Source of the DNA: Blastococcus saxobsidens
GTDB lineage: Bacteria > Actinomycetota > Actinomycetes > Mycobacteriales > Geodermatophilaceae
Reading direction: 5' to 3'
DNA: 64,000 bases
Assembly: GCF_010682065.1 (NCBI RefSeq)
Contig: NZ_JAAGWG010000014.1
Coordinates: 1 to 64,000 of the forward strand
A program made the translations under genes and the position numbers. The notes under the pieces were generated by a model, which worked only from the letters and a program-made list of their open reading frames with translations, did no database searches and was not told where the DNA came from. The number at the start of each line of letters is the position of its first letter. Within the stretch, counting starts at the first letter, position 1. Below are positions 50,949 to 62,331 of this stretch, piece after piece.

Positions 50949-50954
50949 AGCCTA
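50949..50954 (-). promoter_or_regulatory. -10 box TAGGCT of a probable leaderless promoter (membrane protein)
   Basis: On the minus strand TAGGCT, then GCGCGC (6 nt), then GTG at 50942; no Shine-Dalgarno sequence is present. Confidence 0.45.
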
Positions 50955-51054
50955 GGAGGGCGCGGTCCCGTCGGTGGACCGCGGAGTACCGGTTCACCCG
51001 TTCGCGTCTCGGTGCTGGGGGTGGACGTGGGCCGGACCACGGGGAGGCCCCACC

Positions 51055-51060
51055 TAGACT
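51055..51060 (+). promoter_or_regulatory. -10 box TAGACT of a probable leaderless promoter (rpe-rib operon)
   Basis: TAGACT ends 8 nt before the rpe GTG at 51069 and no ribosome site lies between. It would start the rpe-ribD-ribE-ribBA-ribH-hisE-hisG transcript. Confidence 0.5.
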
Positions 51061-51068
51061 CCGCGGAC

Positions 51069-51740
51069 GTGTCCCGGGAACCGATGATCGCTCCGAGCCT
51101 GCTGTCCGCGGACTTCGCGCGCCTGGCCGACGAGGTGGCCCGGGTGGCCGACGCCGACTGGCTGCACGTCGACGTCATGGATGCGCACTTCGTCCCGAAC
51201 CTCACCCTCGGCCTGCCCGTCGTCGAGGCGATCCAGCGGGTGAGCCCGGTACCGCTGGACTGCCACCTGATGATCACCGATCCCGAGCGCTGGGCCCCCG
51301 GGTACGCCGAGGCCGGCGCCCGCAACGTCACCGTGCACGTGGAGGCCTGCCGGGACGCCCGCGCCGTCGCCCGTGACATCCGGGCCGCCGGCGCCCTGGC
51401 CGGGCTGGCCATCAAGCCCGGCACCCCGCTGGAGGACCACCTCGAGCTCCTCCGCGACTTCGACACCCTGCTGGTCATGAGCGTGGAGCCCGGCTTCGGC
51501 GGCCAGTCCTTCATCGCCGACGTGCTGCCCAAGGTCCGGGAGGCCCGCCGGCGCGTCGACAGCGGCGAGCTGACCCTGATCGTCGAGATCGACGGCGGCA
51601 TCAACGCCGACACCATCGAGCAGGCGGCCGAGGCCGGCGTCGACATGTTCGTCGCCGGCTCCGCGGTCTATGGCGCCGACGACCCCGGCACGGCGATCGC
51701 GGCGCTCCGCGCGCAGGCCGCCGCGGCGATGCGCGGGTGA
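51069..51740 (+). CDS. rpe: Ribulose-phosphate 3-epimerase
   Basis: 223 aa. Interconverts ribulose-5-P and xylulose-5-P; ribulose-5-P is also a riboflavin precursor, which fits its place before the rib genes. TIM barrel with [29 protein letters not shown] (metal site), [22 protein letters not shown] and [11 protein letters not shown] at 51069 is the first start and follows a TAGACT box. The stop overlaps ribD by 4 nt. Confidence 0.96.
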   Translation: MSREPMIAPSLLSADFARLADEVARVADADWLHVDVMDAHFVPNLTLGLPVVEAIQRVSPVPLDCHLMITDPERWAPGYAEAGARNVTVHVEACRDARAVARDIRAAGALAGLAIKPGTPLEDHLELLRDFDTLLVMSVEPGFGGQSFIADVLPKVREARRRVDSGELTLIVEIDGGINADTIEQAAEAGVDMFVAGSAVYGADDPGTAIAALRAQAAAAMRG

Positions 51741-52804
51741 GCGTCGAGGCGCAGGCCATGGCCCGGGCCCGGGAGCTCGGGGAGTCGGTGCTCGGCACCA
51801 CCAGCCCGAACCCGGCCGTCGGGGCCGTGGTCCTCGCCGCCGACGGGACGGTCGTGGGGGAGGGGGCCACCCAGCCGCCCGGTGGTCCGCACGCCGAGGT
51901 CCGCGCCCTGGCGCAGGCCGGCGAGCGGGCCCGCGGCGGCACCGCCGTCGTCACCCTCGAGCCGTGCGCGCACACCGGACGCACCGGCCCGTGCGCCGAC
52001 GCGCTGCTGGCCGCGGGGATCGCGCGCGTCGTCGTCGCCGTCCCCGAGCCGACCGAGCTGGCCGGTGGGGGAGCGGAGCGCCTCCGGGCCGCCGGGGTCG
52101 ACGTCGTCGTCGGCGTCGAGCAGGAGGCCGCCGAGCGCGGCGCGCTGGCCGGCTGGCTGACCGGTGTCCGCGAGCAGCGGCCCTACGTGATCTGGAAGGT
52201 CGCCGCCACGCTCGACGGCAGGGTCGCCGCGGCCGACGGCAGCAGCCGCTGGGTCACCGGCCCCGAGGCGCGCGCCGAGGTGCACCGGATCCGCGCGGGG
52301 TGCGACGCCGTCGTCGTCGGCTCCGGCACCGCGCTCACCGACGACCCCCAGCTCACCGTTCGCGACGCCGACGGCCGCGACGCCGCCCGGCAGCCGCTGC
52401 GGGTGGTCCTGGACCGGCGCCACCGCCTGCCGGCGACCGCCCGGGTGCGCGACGACGCCGCGCCCACGCTGGTCAGCGATGCCGCGACGCCGGCGGCGCT
52501 GCTGACCGAGCTGTTCGCCCGCGACGTCCGCCGGGTGCTGCTCGAGGGCGGCCCCACCCTGGCCGCCGCCTTCCTGCGGGACGGGCTGGTGGACGAGGCC
52601 CTGCTCCACCTCGCCCCGAAGCTGCTGGGGACCGGCCCCTCCCTCGTCGGGGACCTGGGAATTCCCGGCATCGGCTCGGCGCTGTCCTTCTCGATCGCCG
52701 ATCTCACCCCCCTGGGCGGGGACGTGCAGATCCGGCTGCACCCCACCCGGCACACTGGTGGGGTCCCCCGCACCAGCGGGGACGGCACGGACGGAGGGAG
52801 CTGA
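51737..52804 (+). CDS. ribD: Bifunctional riboflavin biosynthesis protein RibD (deaminase/reductase)
   Basis: 355 aa. Deaminates and reduces the pyrimidine intermediate of riboflavin. Deaminase domain with zinc ligands in [10 protein letters not shown] and [12 protein letters not shown]; reductase domain from about residue 150 ([59 protein letters not shown]). The last 15 residues are Gly/Thr-rich. GTG start in overlap with rpe. No FMN riboswitch is recognisable before any rib gene here. Confidence 0.95.
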   Translation: MSVEAQAMARARELGESVLGTTSPNPAVGAVVLAADGTVVGEGATQPPGGPHAEVRALAQAGERARGGTAVVTLEPCAHTGRTGPCADALLAAGIARVVVAVPEPTELAGGGAERLRAAGVDVVVGVEQEAAERGALAGWLTGVREQRPYVIWKVAATLDGRVAAADGSSRWVTGPEARAEVHRIRAGCDAVVVGSGTALTDDPQLTVRDADGRDAARQPLRVVLDRRHRLPATARVRDDAAPTLVSDAATPAALLTELFARDVRRVLLEGGPTLAAAFLRDGLVDEALLHLAPKLLGTGPSLVGDLGIPGIGSALSFSIADLTPLGGDVQIRLHPTRHTGGVPRTSGDGTDGGS

Positions 52805-52805
52805 G

Positions 52806-55547
<2,742 letters not shown>

Positions 55548-55564
55548 CCGAAGGAGATCGACGC

Positions 55565-56431
55565 GTGCTGCGCATCGCCGTGCCGAACAAGGGCGTCCTG
55601 AGCGAGCCGGCCGCGGAGATGCTCGCCGAGAGCGGGTACCGGCAGCGACGCAGCACCAAGGACCTCGCGGTCTACGACCCGGAGAACGACACCGAGTTCT
55701 TCTACCTGCGCCCCCGCGACATCGCCGTCTACGTCGCCGCCGGCACGCTCGACGTCGGCATCACCGGCCGCGACATGCTGCTGGAGACCGCACCGGCCGA
55801 CGGCGAGGGCCCGGCCGCGGTCGAGGTCATGCCGTTGGGCTTCGGCCGGTCCTCGTTCCGCTTCGCCACCCCGGTGGAGTCGGGCCTGGAGCAGGTGGAC
55901 CAGCTGGCCGGCAAGCGCGTCGCCACGGCGTACCCGGTCCTGGCCGAGCGCTACCTGCGCGAGTCCGGGATCAAGGCCGACGTCGTGAAGCTCGACGGCG
56001 CGGTGGAGACCGCGTGCCGGCTGGGCGTGGCCGACGCCGTCTGCGACGTGGTGGAGACCGGCACGACGCTGCGCGCCGCGGGCCTGCACATCATCGGTGA
56101 GCCGGTGCTCACCAGCGAGGCGATCCTGGTCCGCCGGGAGGGTGCCGAGGAGATCCCGGCAGTGGCCCAGCTCCGCCGCCGGCTCAAGGGCGTCCTGGTG
56201 GCCCGGCAGTACGTGATGCTGGACTACGACTGCCCGAACGACATCCTCGCCGAGGCCACCGCCGTCACGCCCGGCATCGAGGGGCCGACGGTCAGCCCGC
56301 TGCAGACCCCCGGCTGGTCGGCCGTCCGCGCGATGGTGGCGAAGGCCGAGACCAACCGGGTGATGGACGAGTTGTGGGAGCTCGGCGCCCGCGCCATCCT
56401 CGTCACCAGCATCCACGCCTCCCGGATCTGA
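55565..56431 (+). CDS. hisG: ATP phosphoribosyltransferase (long form)
   Basis: 288 aa, the long HisG with a C-terminal ACT-like regulatory domain for histidine feedback, so no HisZ is needed. LRIAVPNKGVLSEPA at the start, AAGTLDVGITGRDML, the PRPP loop DVVETGTTLRAAGL, and the C-terminal domain after about residue 210. GTG at 55565 is chosen over 55544 because AAGGAG (55551-55556) lies 8 nt upstream of it; the other start would contain that site. Confidence 0.95.
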   Translation: MLRIAVPNKGVLSEPAAEMLAESGYRQRRSTKDLAVYDPENDTEFFYLRPRDIAVYVAAGTLDVGITGRDMLLETAPADGEGPAAVEVMPLGFGRSSFRFATPVESGLEQVDQLAGKRVATAYPVLAERYLRESGIKADVVKLDGAVETACRLGVADAVCDVVETGTTLRAAGLHIIGEPVLTSEAILVRREGAEEIPAVAQLRRRLKGVLVARQYVMLDYDCPNDILAEATAVTPGIEGPTVSPLQTPGWSAVRAMVAKAETNRVMDELWELGARAILVTSIHASRI

Positions 56432-56442
56432 GGAGGACCCCC

Positions 56443-56961
56443 GTGCCCCTCGCTCCCCGCAGGTTCGCGGCGGGGTCCCGCGCGGGGGCCGTCGGGCTGC
56501 TCCTCTCCGGTGCCGTCGCCCTCGCGGCCTGCGGCTCGCCGGCCGGCGACGACGGCGGGGCGGCCTCGGGTCCGAGCGCACCGGAGACCGCCGACGGCGG
56601 CGCCGCGGCGGGCATCTCCCAGGCGGAGAACGACCTGCGCATCGACGTCGACCGCGGGGACGGCAGCCCGCCGGAGTCGTGGACGCTGGTCTGCGTCGGT
56701 CTCGTGGAGGGCACGCACCCGCAGGCTCAGGCGGCCTGCGACCACCTCGCCGGGATGGCGGACCCGTTCGCGCCGCTCCCGGAGGACGCGATGTGCACCC
56801 AGCAGTACGGCGGTCCCCAGACCGCCCGGATCACCGGCCGCTGGGCCGGCGATCCGGTCGACCTCGAACTCTCCCGGGTGGACGGCTGCCGGATCTCCCA
56901 GTGGGACTCCCTCGGCCCGCTCCTCCCCGTGCCGGTAGGCGGGACGCAGCCGCTCGGCTGA
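56443..56961 (+). CDS. Lipoprotein of the subtilisin-inhibitor (SSI) family
   Basis: 172 aa. Signal peptide with lipobox LAAC, lipidated Cys30, then an acidic/Gly linker (31-60). The domain at about 75-170 matches Streptomyces subtilisin inhibitor-like proteins: SWTLVCVGLVEGTHPQAQAACDHL, DPFAPLPEDAMCTQQYGGP, ITGRWAGDPVDLELSRVDGCRISQWDSLGPLL, with four cysteines for the two disulfides. By position, the reactive-site P1 residue would be Gln in CTQQY. SSI proteins are usually secreted freely; this one is lipid-anchored. GTG with AGGAGG upstream, 11 nt after hisG, so probably cotranscribed. Confidence 0.85.
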   Translation: MPLAPRRFAAGSRAGAVGLLLSGAVALAACGSPAGDDGGAASGPSAPETADGGAAAGISQAENDLRIDVDRGDGSPPESWTLVCVGLVEGTHPQAQAACDHLAGMADPFAPLPEDAMCTQQYGGPQTARITGRWAGDPVDLELSRVDGCRISQWDSLGPLLPVPVGGTQPLG

Positions 56962-56965
56962 CCGC

Positions 56966-57973
56966 TCAGCGGGTGCGCGTGGTCCGCTCGACCAGGTCGA
57001 TCGCCGTGCACAGGCCCAGGGCCAGCGCCCGACCGGTGACCGGCCCCGTCGCGAGCAGCCGGTCGACCGCGGGACCCAGCGGGCGCTCGCCGACCAGCCC
57101 GCGCAGCACGGCCGCGTACTCCGCGTTCACCCGGCCCGCCGCGGCGTGCCGGAGGAGTGCCCCCGAGAGCTCGGTGGTGCGGCCCGCGGCCAGCGAGCAG
57201 ACCCCGGCCGCGAACCGTTCCGCCGCGGGGTGGCCGAGCAGGACCAGACCGGCGATCGTGCCGGCCATGACGTCGTCGCCGGCCGGGGTGAGGCCGGGGC
57301 CGGCCCCGATCAGCCGGATCGCCGTCCGCAGCGCCGCCTCCAGGTCGGCCCGGCGGACGGCGCCGCGCAGCGCGGCCAGCGGGCCACCGGGACCGGTGGG
57401 CAGACCGGGGAGCGTGAAGGCGCTGTGCGGCACCCCCTCGCCGTACAGGGTGGTGCGGAGCTGGCGCACGCCCTCGGGCAGCAGCGCCGGTCGCCCTCCG
57501 GGGAGCCGGGGGCGCGGGTCCCACCAGGCTGCGGCGCTCACCGCGAGGTCGCCGACGACGGCCCGGCCGCCACCGACCTCGGCCGGTGCGCCGGTGGGGA
57601 GCCCGACGAGAGGGCGCCCGTTGCTCGGGCGGAACAGGACGCAGCCGAGCGGGAGGCGTGCCGCGTCGCTGGTGAGGATGCCGACGACCTCGCCGGAGCC
57701 GCGCTCGCCGGGCACGTGCAGGTACACGGCGGCGGGGGAGCTGAGCAGCACGCGGGCCGGGCGGACCGGGCCGCGCAGCAGCTCGGCGACGCCGGTGCTG
57801 GCCGCGGCCGGAACCGCGGTGGCGACCCGGGCCGACCGTGCGGTCCGGGCGGTCGCCCGCGCGGAGTGGCGGGGGAGCGGGATGGTGGGTACACCGGCGT
57901 GAGCCGCCCGGCCGCGCAGCGCGGTCCCGTCGCTCGTGCCGGTCCGGACTGTGGTGTCGTCGATCGCGCGCAT
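56966..57973 (-). CDS. DUF2877 domain-containing protein
   Basis: 335 aa. The C-terminal half shows the DUF2877 signature LIGAGPGLTPAGDDVMAGTIAGL and the helical end. DUF2877 genes often sit in purine/allantoin and carbamate catabolic loci beside FdrA-type proteins, and some members are annotated as carboxylases or lyases; activity here is unknown. The N-terminal 60 residues are Arg/Ala-rich. ATG at 57973 with GGGAGAGG just upstream. Divergent from the PucR regulator, which supports a purine-degradation link. Its stop is 4 nt from the convergent lipoprotein gene. Confidence 0.8.
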   Translation of the reverse strand: MRAIDDTTVRTGTSDGTALRGRAAHAGVPTIPLPRHSARATARTARSARVATAVPAAASTGVAELLRGPVRPARVLLSSPAAVYLHVPGERGSGEVVGILTSDAARLPLGCVLFRPSNGRPLVGLPTGAPAEVGGGRAVVGDLAVSAAAWWDPRPRLPGGRPALLPEGVRQLRTTLYGEGVPHSAFTLPGLPTGPGGPLAALRGAVRRADLEAALRTAIRLIGAGPGLTPAGDDVMAGTIAGLVLLGHPAAERFAAGVCSLAAGRTTELSGALLRHAAAGRVNAEYAAVLRGLVGERPLGPAVDRLLATGPVTGRALALGLCTAIDLVERTTRTR

Positions 57974-58133
57974 CTCGGCCTCTCCCCGACGGGACGGAGG
58001 AGACCGGTGGGTCGGCCCCCTGCCGCTGGATCAGCCCGCCTCCGGAAGGGACGCCGCGCATTGCCAGTGCGGAAGCGCCTACCATCCAGCGAGCGGGTGG
58101 ATCGGGTCGAACCTAAGCGGCGCGTCGCACGCC

Positions 58134-58158
58134 TTCTTATGGCGGAAGTCGCCAAGAA
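58134..58158 (+). promoter_or_regulatory. Inverted repeat in the DUF2877-pucR intergenic region
   Basis: TTCTT (58134-58138) and GGCG (58141-58144) are mirrored by CGCC (58150-58153) and AAGAA (58154-58158), with GAAGT between. The dyad lies between two divergent genes, one a PucR-type regulator, so it is a candidate operator for autoregulation. Tentative. Confidence 0.4.
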
Positions 58159-58235
58159 TGGGTCCCGGCGTCCAGGGACACCTGACAGGATCCTGCGGTG
58201 TGGCACCCTGAACGAGAACTGGAAGGGGACGCCTC

Positions 58236-60182
58236 GTGACCCAGAGTGACGCGTCGCTCATGGCCTCTACGCACGGTAATGGAACCTTGCCGTTCCGTCG
58301 TAACTGGGCCGTCGACGAGTCGCCCCGCGCCGAGGCCCGGGACGACCGCGCCAGCTGGCAGCAGCGCATGGGTCTCACCGTCGAGGAGGCGCTGGAGCTG
58401 CCCGCGCTGGCCGGCACCTCGCTCGCCGCGGGGGCGACCGGTCTGAGCCGCGTCGTCCGGCACATGGTGGTCGACGACCCAGCGCAGCCGCTGGCCGCCG
58501 CCGGCCCCGACGTCCTCGTCGTCCTCGGCGCCCGGCTCCCTCCGGCCGACCCCGCGAGCTGCCGCGCGCTGGTCGAGCGCCTCGACTCCCTCGGCACCGC
58601 GGCCCTGGCCTACCGCCGCACCGACGGTCCGCCGCCGCTGCCGGCCGAGCTCCTCACCGAGGCCGACCGGCGCGGGCTGCCGGTGCTGGCCCTCGCCCCG
58701 ACCGCGCGCCTGGACGAGATCGTCTCCGCCGTGCTGGGCACCGTCGTGGCCAAGCAGGGCGAGGCACTCGCGCTCTCCTCCCGCATGGACGACGAGTTCA
58801 CCGAGGTCGCCCTCACCGGCGGTGGCCTGGCCGAGGTGACCCAGCGCCTGGCCGTGATGCTCGAGGGCGCGGCGGTGCTCGGGCTGGGCCCCGACCGCGA
58901 CATCATCACCAGCGCCGGCCCGGTCGAGGACGTCGAGGAGATCAGCGACTGGCTCTGGCTGCTGGACGCCGCGGCCGACGACGCGCTCGCCGAGCTGGCA
59001 CCGTCCCGCCGGCTCTCCGGCGTCCGCGCCGACCGGACGGTAGTCACCCCGGCCGACGTGCTGGCCGACGCCGACCTCTCGCCGGCCGACGGCATCCTCC
59101 TGGTGCCGGGGCACCACGAGCTGCCCGGCGGGGTGGGGGAGTACGCCGTCGCGCCGATCATGGCCGGCGACCAGCGGCACGGCTGGCTGGTCGCGGTGCA
59201 CCGGACCGGGGCGATGATGCTCGGCTCCGGTGGTGTGCTCGAGCGGGCCGCCGTCATCGCGGCGCTGTCGGTGATCCGGCTGCAGGCCGTGCACTCGGTG
59301 GAGCTGCGTTTCCAGGGCGACCTCGTGCGCCGGCTGGTCGGGGGCGCGGTGGGCCACACCGAGCGCACCCTGGCCTACACCCGCTCGTTCGGCTGGCGCC
59401 TCGACGGCCCGGTCGCGGTGCTCGTCACCGCCACCGAGACCGTCGCCGACGCCGCAGCGGACCCGACGCGCGCCCTCGACGTCCTGGACCGGCTGGCCGA
59501 CGGGTGGCGCGCCGGGCTGGAGTCGGAGGTGGCCGGCGCCGCCGTCGCGGGGCTGGCCACCGAGATCGTGACGCTGCTGCCGCTGGACGGCCGGACCCCG
59601 GAGGAGCTCTCCGCGCTCGTGTCCGCGGTGACCTCGCGGGTGAACGGCCGGCTGCGGCGGGTCGGGCGGCTGCTGGGCACCGGCATCGGCCGGCCGGCGG
59701 GGTCGCTGCCGGAGCTGGCCGAGGCCCACCGGCAGGCGCAGCGCGCCCTGGGGGTCGGGCAGGAGATCCACGGCACGTCGTCGGTCACCCACTTCGACCA
59801 GCTCGGGGTCTTCCGGCTGCTCTCCCTCATCCCGGACAGCACCGAGCTGCGGTCCTACGTCGACGAGGTGCTGGGCCCGCTGGCCGATGCCCTGGACGCC
59901 GACTCGGCCGACCTGCGGGAGACGCTGCGGGTGCTGCTGGAGACCAACCTCAACGTGGCCGAGTCGGCCCGCCGGCTGCACTTCCACTACAACACGATGC
60001 GCTACCGCATCGGCAAGCTCGAGCGGATGCTCGGTCCCTTCACCACCGACCCCACGCTGCGGCTGAACCTGCTGCTGGCCCTGCACGCGGCCCGCATGCG
60101 CGGGCTGGACCAGCCGCACCGGCCGCCGCTGGAGGGCGGGCTCGGCCTGCCGTCGGACGACGGCTTCGACGCGCTCGTCTGA
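58236..60182 (+). CDS. PucR family transcriptional regulator
   Basis: 648 aa. N-terminal PucR domain (about residues 45-165: GLTVEEALELPALAGTSLAAGATGL, DVLVVLGARL), a middle region with a CdaR-like degenerate GGDEF domain, and the C-terminal PucR helix-turn-helix (about 570-615: LRETLRVLLETNLNVAESARRLHFHYNTMRYRIGKLERML). Regulators of this type control purine or polyol catabolism in response to metabolites. GTG at 58236 is preceded by GGAAGGGG. Its divergent DUF2877 neighbour is the likeliest target. Confidence 0.9.
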   Translation: MTQSDASLMASTHGNGTLPFRRNWAVDESPRAEARDDRASWQQRMGLTVEEALELPALAGTSLAAGATGLSRVVRHMVVDDPAQPLAAAGPDVLVVLGARLPPADPASCRALVERLDSLGTAALAYRRTDGPPPLPAELLTEADRRGLPVLALAPTARLDEIVSAVLGTVVAKQGEALALSSRMDDEFTEVALTGGGLAEVTQRLAVMLEGAAVLGLGPDRDIITSAGPVEDVEEISDWLWLLDAAADDALAELAPSRRLSGVRADRTVVTPADVLADADLSPADGILLVPGHHELPGGVGEYAVAPIMAGDQRHGWLVAVHRTGAMMLGSGGVLERAAVIAALSVIRLQAVHSVELRFQGDLVRRLVGGAVGHTERTLAYTRSFGWRLDGPVAVLVTATETVADAAADPTRALDVLDRLADGWRAGLESEVAGAAVAGLATEIVTLLPLDGRTPEELSALVSAVTSRVNGRLRRVGRLLGTGIGRPAGSLPELAEAHRQAQRALGVGQEIHGTSSVTHFDQLGVFRLLSLIPDSTELRSYVDEVLGPLADALDADSADLRETLRVLLETNLNVAESARRLHFHYNTMRYRIGKLERMLGPFTTDPTLRLNLLLALHAARMRGLDQPHRPPLEGGLGLPSDDGFDALV

Positions 60183-60216
60183 GCGCGGCACGGACGGGCT
60201 CCCGGGAACCGGCGCG

Positions 60217-61110
60217 ATGAGCCTCGGCGCGCTGGTGGGCCGGATGGCCGGCCTGCTCGCCGAGCTGGACCGTGCCGGTGATCCGGCGCGCTTCTTCCTC
60301 GGCACGTACCTGCGCACCACCCGTGCGGTGGCCGCCGGGCTCGACCGCGGGCTCTTCGAGGACGCCGGCTGGGTGACCCGGTGGGACGTGGACTTCGCCG
60401 ACCGCTACCTCGACGCACTCGCCGCGCACCGGGCCGATCCGGCCGCCCCGCCCGGCCCGTGGCGGCGGGCCTTCGGCGCGGACCCCGGGCTGCGGCCGGA
60501 GGGGCACGTGCTGCTCGGCATGAACGCGCACATCAACTTCGACCTGCCGCAGTCGCTGCTCGCGGTGATCCCTCCGGAGCACTTCGCCGACCCGGCGGTG
60601 CTCGCGCGGCGGCACCGCGACCACGGCCGGATCGACGGCATCCTGGCCCGGCGGGTCGGCGCCGAGGACCTCGAGCTGCGCCGGGCGGGCAGCAGCCGCA
60701 CGCCCCTGGACCGGCTGCTCACCCCGGCGAACCGGCTGGCCGCCGTCACCTTCCTCCGGGAGTCGCGGCGCCGGGTGTGGGCCAACACCGGTGTGCTGCA
60801 CGCCGCCCGGCTCCGCGGCCCCGAGGCGTACGCGACCTGCCTGGCGCGCCTGGAGGCGGCGAGCACCGCGCGGATCGCCGATCTGCTCCGTCCGGGCCCG
60901 GTCCTGCTGCGGCTGGCGGTCCACGGGTTCGGCGTCTCGGTGTCACCGGCACCGGCACCGGTCCCGGGCGGCGGCGCGGCCCGGACACCGGCAGGCTGGC
61001 CCCGGAGCGCCGCACGCGGCGGCGCGGGAGGAGATCCGCATGACCGAGGCTCAACGTCCGCTCGCCGGCAAGGTCGCCCTCGTGACCGGGGCGTCGTCGG
61101 GGATCGGTGA
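60217..61110 (+). CDS. DUF5995 family protein
   Basis: 297 aa. Helical protein of the DUF5995 type: ARFFLGTYLRTTRAVAAGLDRGLF, WVTRWDVDFADRYLDAL, GHVLLGMNAHINFDLPQSLLAVIP. Function unknown; the NAHINFDLP segment, with a conserved His, is the family hallmark. The last 50 residues (after HGFGVSV) are Pro/Gly/Arg-rich and run 71 nt into the SDR gene in another frame, so the natural end may have been lost. The ATG at 60217 has no clear ribosome site. Confidence 0.8.
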   Translation: MSLGALVGRMAGLLAELDRAGDPARFFLGTYLRTTRAVAAGLDRGLFEDAGWVTRWDVDFADRYLDALAAHRADPAAPPGPWRRAFGADPGLRPEGHVLLGMNAHINFDLPQSLLAVIPPEHFADPAVLARRHRDHGRIDGILARRVGAEDLELRRAGSSRTPLDRLLTPANRLAAVTFLRESRRRVWANTGVLHAARLRGPEAYATCLARLEAASTARIADLLRPGPVLLRLAVHGFGVSVSPAPAPVPGGGAARTPAGWPRSAARGGAGGDPHDRGSTSARRQGRPRDRGVVGDR

Positions 61111-61798
61111 GGCGACCGCGCTCGCCCTGGCCGGCGCCGGGGCCGCCGTGGCCATCGGCGCCCGGCGCACCGACCGGCTCGAGGCACTGGCCGGCCGGCT
61201 CCGGGACGGGGGCACGCAGGTGCTGCCGCTGGAGCTCGACGTCACCGACGAGCAGGCCTGCGCCGACGCAGTCCGGCGGACCCGCGCGGAGCTCGGCGGG
61301 CTCGACGTCCTGGTCAACAACGCCGGGGTCATGCTGCTGGGGACGATCGCCGGAGCCGACCCCGAGGACTGGCGCCGGATGGTGCAGACCAACGTGCTGG
61401 GGCTGATGTACATGACCCACGCGGCCCTGGACGGCATGGTCGAGCAGGGGTCCGGCGACATCGTGAACATGTCCAGCGTCGCCGGGCGGACCGCGCGCAA
61501 GGGCGCGGGGGTCTACAACGCCAGCAAGTGGGCGGTGAACGCGTTCAGCGAGTCCCTGCGGCAGGAGGTCACCGGCCGCGGGGTCCGGATCAGCCTGGTC
61601 GAACCGGGCGCGGTGACCACCGAGCTGACCAGCCACATCACCCAGCCCGAGGCGAAGGCGGCCTCGGAGCGGATGCACGCCGGCATGCGCGCGCTGGAGG
61701 CCGACGACATCGCCCGTGCCGTCGTCTACGTGGTCTCCCAGCCGCCGCACGTGGCGGTCAACGAGGTGCTGGTCCGCCCGACCGACCAGGAGCGCTGA
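61040..61798 (+). CDS. Short-chain dehydrogenase/reductase
   Basis: 252 aa. Classical SDR: NAD(P) loop VTGASSGIGEAT, NNAGVM, catalytic Ser in IVNMSSVAG, the YNASK catalytic Tyr-Lys pair, and VEPGAVTTELTSH. The Arg pair after strand 2 (GARRTDRLEAL) suggests NADP preference. ATG at 61040 with GGAGGAG upstream. Substrate unknown. Confidence 0.9.
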   Translation: MTEAQRPLAGKVALVTGASSGIGEATALALAGAGAAVAIGARRTDRLEALAGRLRDGGTQVLPLELDVTDEQACADAVRRTRAELGGLDVLVNNAGVMLLGTIAGADPEDWRRMVQTNVLGLMYMTHAALDGMVEQGSGDIVNMSSVAGRTARKGAGVYNASKWAVNAFSESLRQEVTGRGVRISLVEPGAVTTELTSHITQPEAKAASERMHAGMRALEADDIARAVVYVVSQPPHVAVNEVLVRPTDQER

Positions 61799-62277
61799 TC
61801 CCGCAGAGCGCCGGCACGCGTTCAGCCGGCGGTCGTCCGGGCAGCGCAGCGGTGGCAGGAGCAGCGTCGGGATCCCGGCCTCGACGGCCGCGCCGTCGGG
61901 GCCGGACCGGTCGCCGACCATGAGCGCCTCCTCGGGCCGGAGCTCCAGGGCCTCGAGCGTGCGGGTGAACACCCACGCGTCGGGCTTCTGCGTCCCCTGC
62001 TCGAAGGAGAGCGTGCAGACGTCGACGACGCCGTCCAGCCCGGCCGCGGCGAAGGCGTGCCGGATGTCGACGTGCACGTCGCTGACCACCGCGAGACGCC
62101 GGCCGCCTGCCTTCAGCGCGGTCAGGACCTCGGGGACGTCGGTGGCGAACGGGTTGAGCAGCGGATCGGACTCGACCGCGTGGAGCGCCCCGGCGAGGGC
62201 CACTGCTCCTCGTCCAGCGTCACGGCCAGCGACCTGCGCCAGTCCAGGAGCACCCCGCGCACGCCCATGCCGGGCAT
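61799..62277 (-). pseudogene. Broken HAD-superfamily hydrolase gene (internal deletion and frameshift)
   Basis: The start (MGVRGVLLDWRRSLAVTLDEEQW from 62268, or 62277 with two more codons) matches HAD proteins that begin GVRGVLLDWRGTL. Directly after, in another frame, ALHAVESDPLLNPFATDVPEVL and later VVSDVHVDIRHAFAAAGL, QKPDAWVFTRTLEAL and EALMVGDRSGPDGAAVEAGI give the second half, ending LLLPPLRCPDDRRL. About 60 residues of the cap region are missing, the frames do not match, and no stop follows before the reading runs into the antisense of the SDR gene. Clearly a dead gene. Confidence 0.75.
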
Positions 62278-62331
62278 GCTGCCCGGAGCGCCCCCTGTCC
62301 GGCGAGCGCGGAGCGCGGCAGACTGCCTGTC

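Noticed and set aside
50943..51068. FMN riboswitch for the riboflavin genes
   Set aside because: The conserved RFN elements are not visible here nor before ribD, ribE or ribBA; the promoter box abuts the rpe start, leaving no room for a leader.
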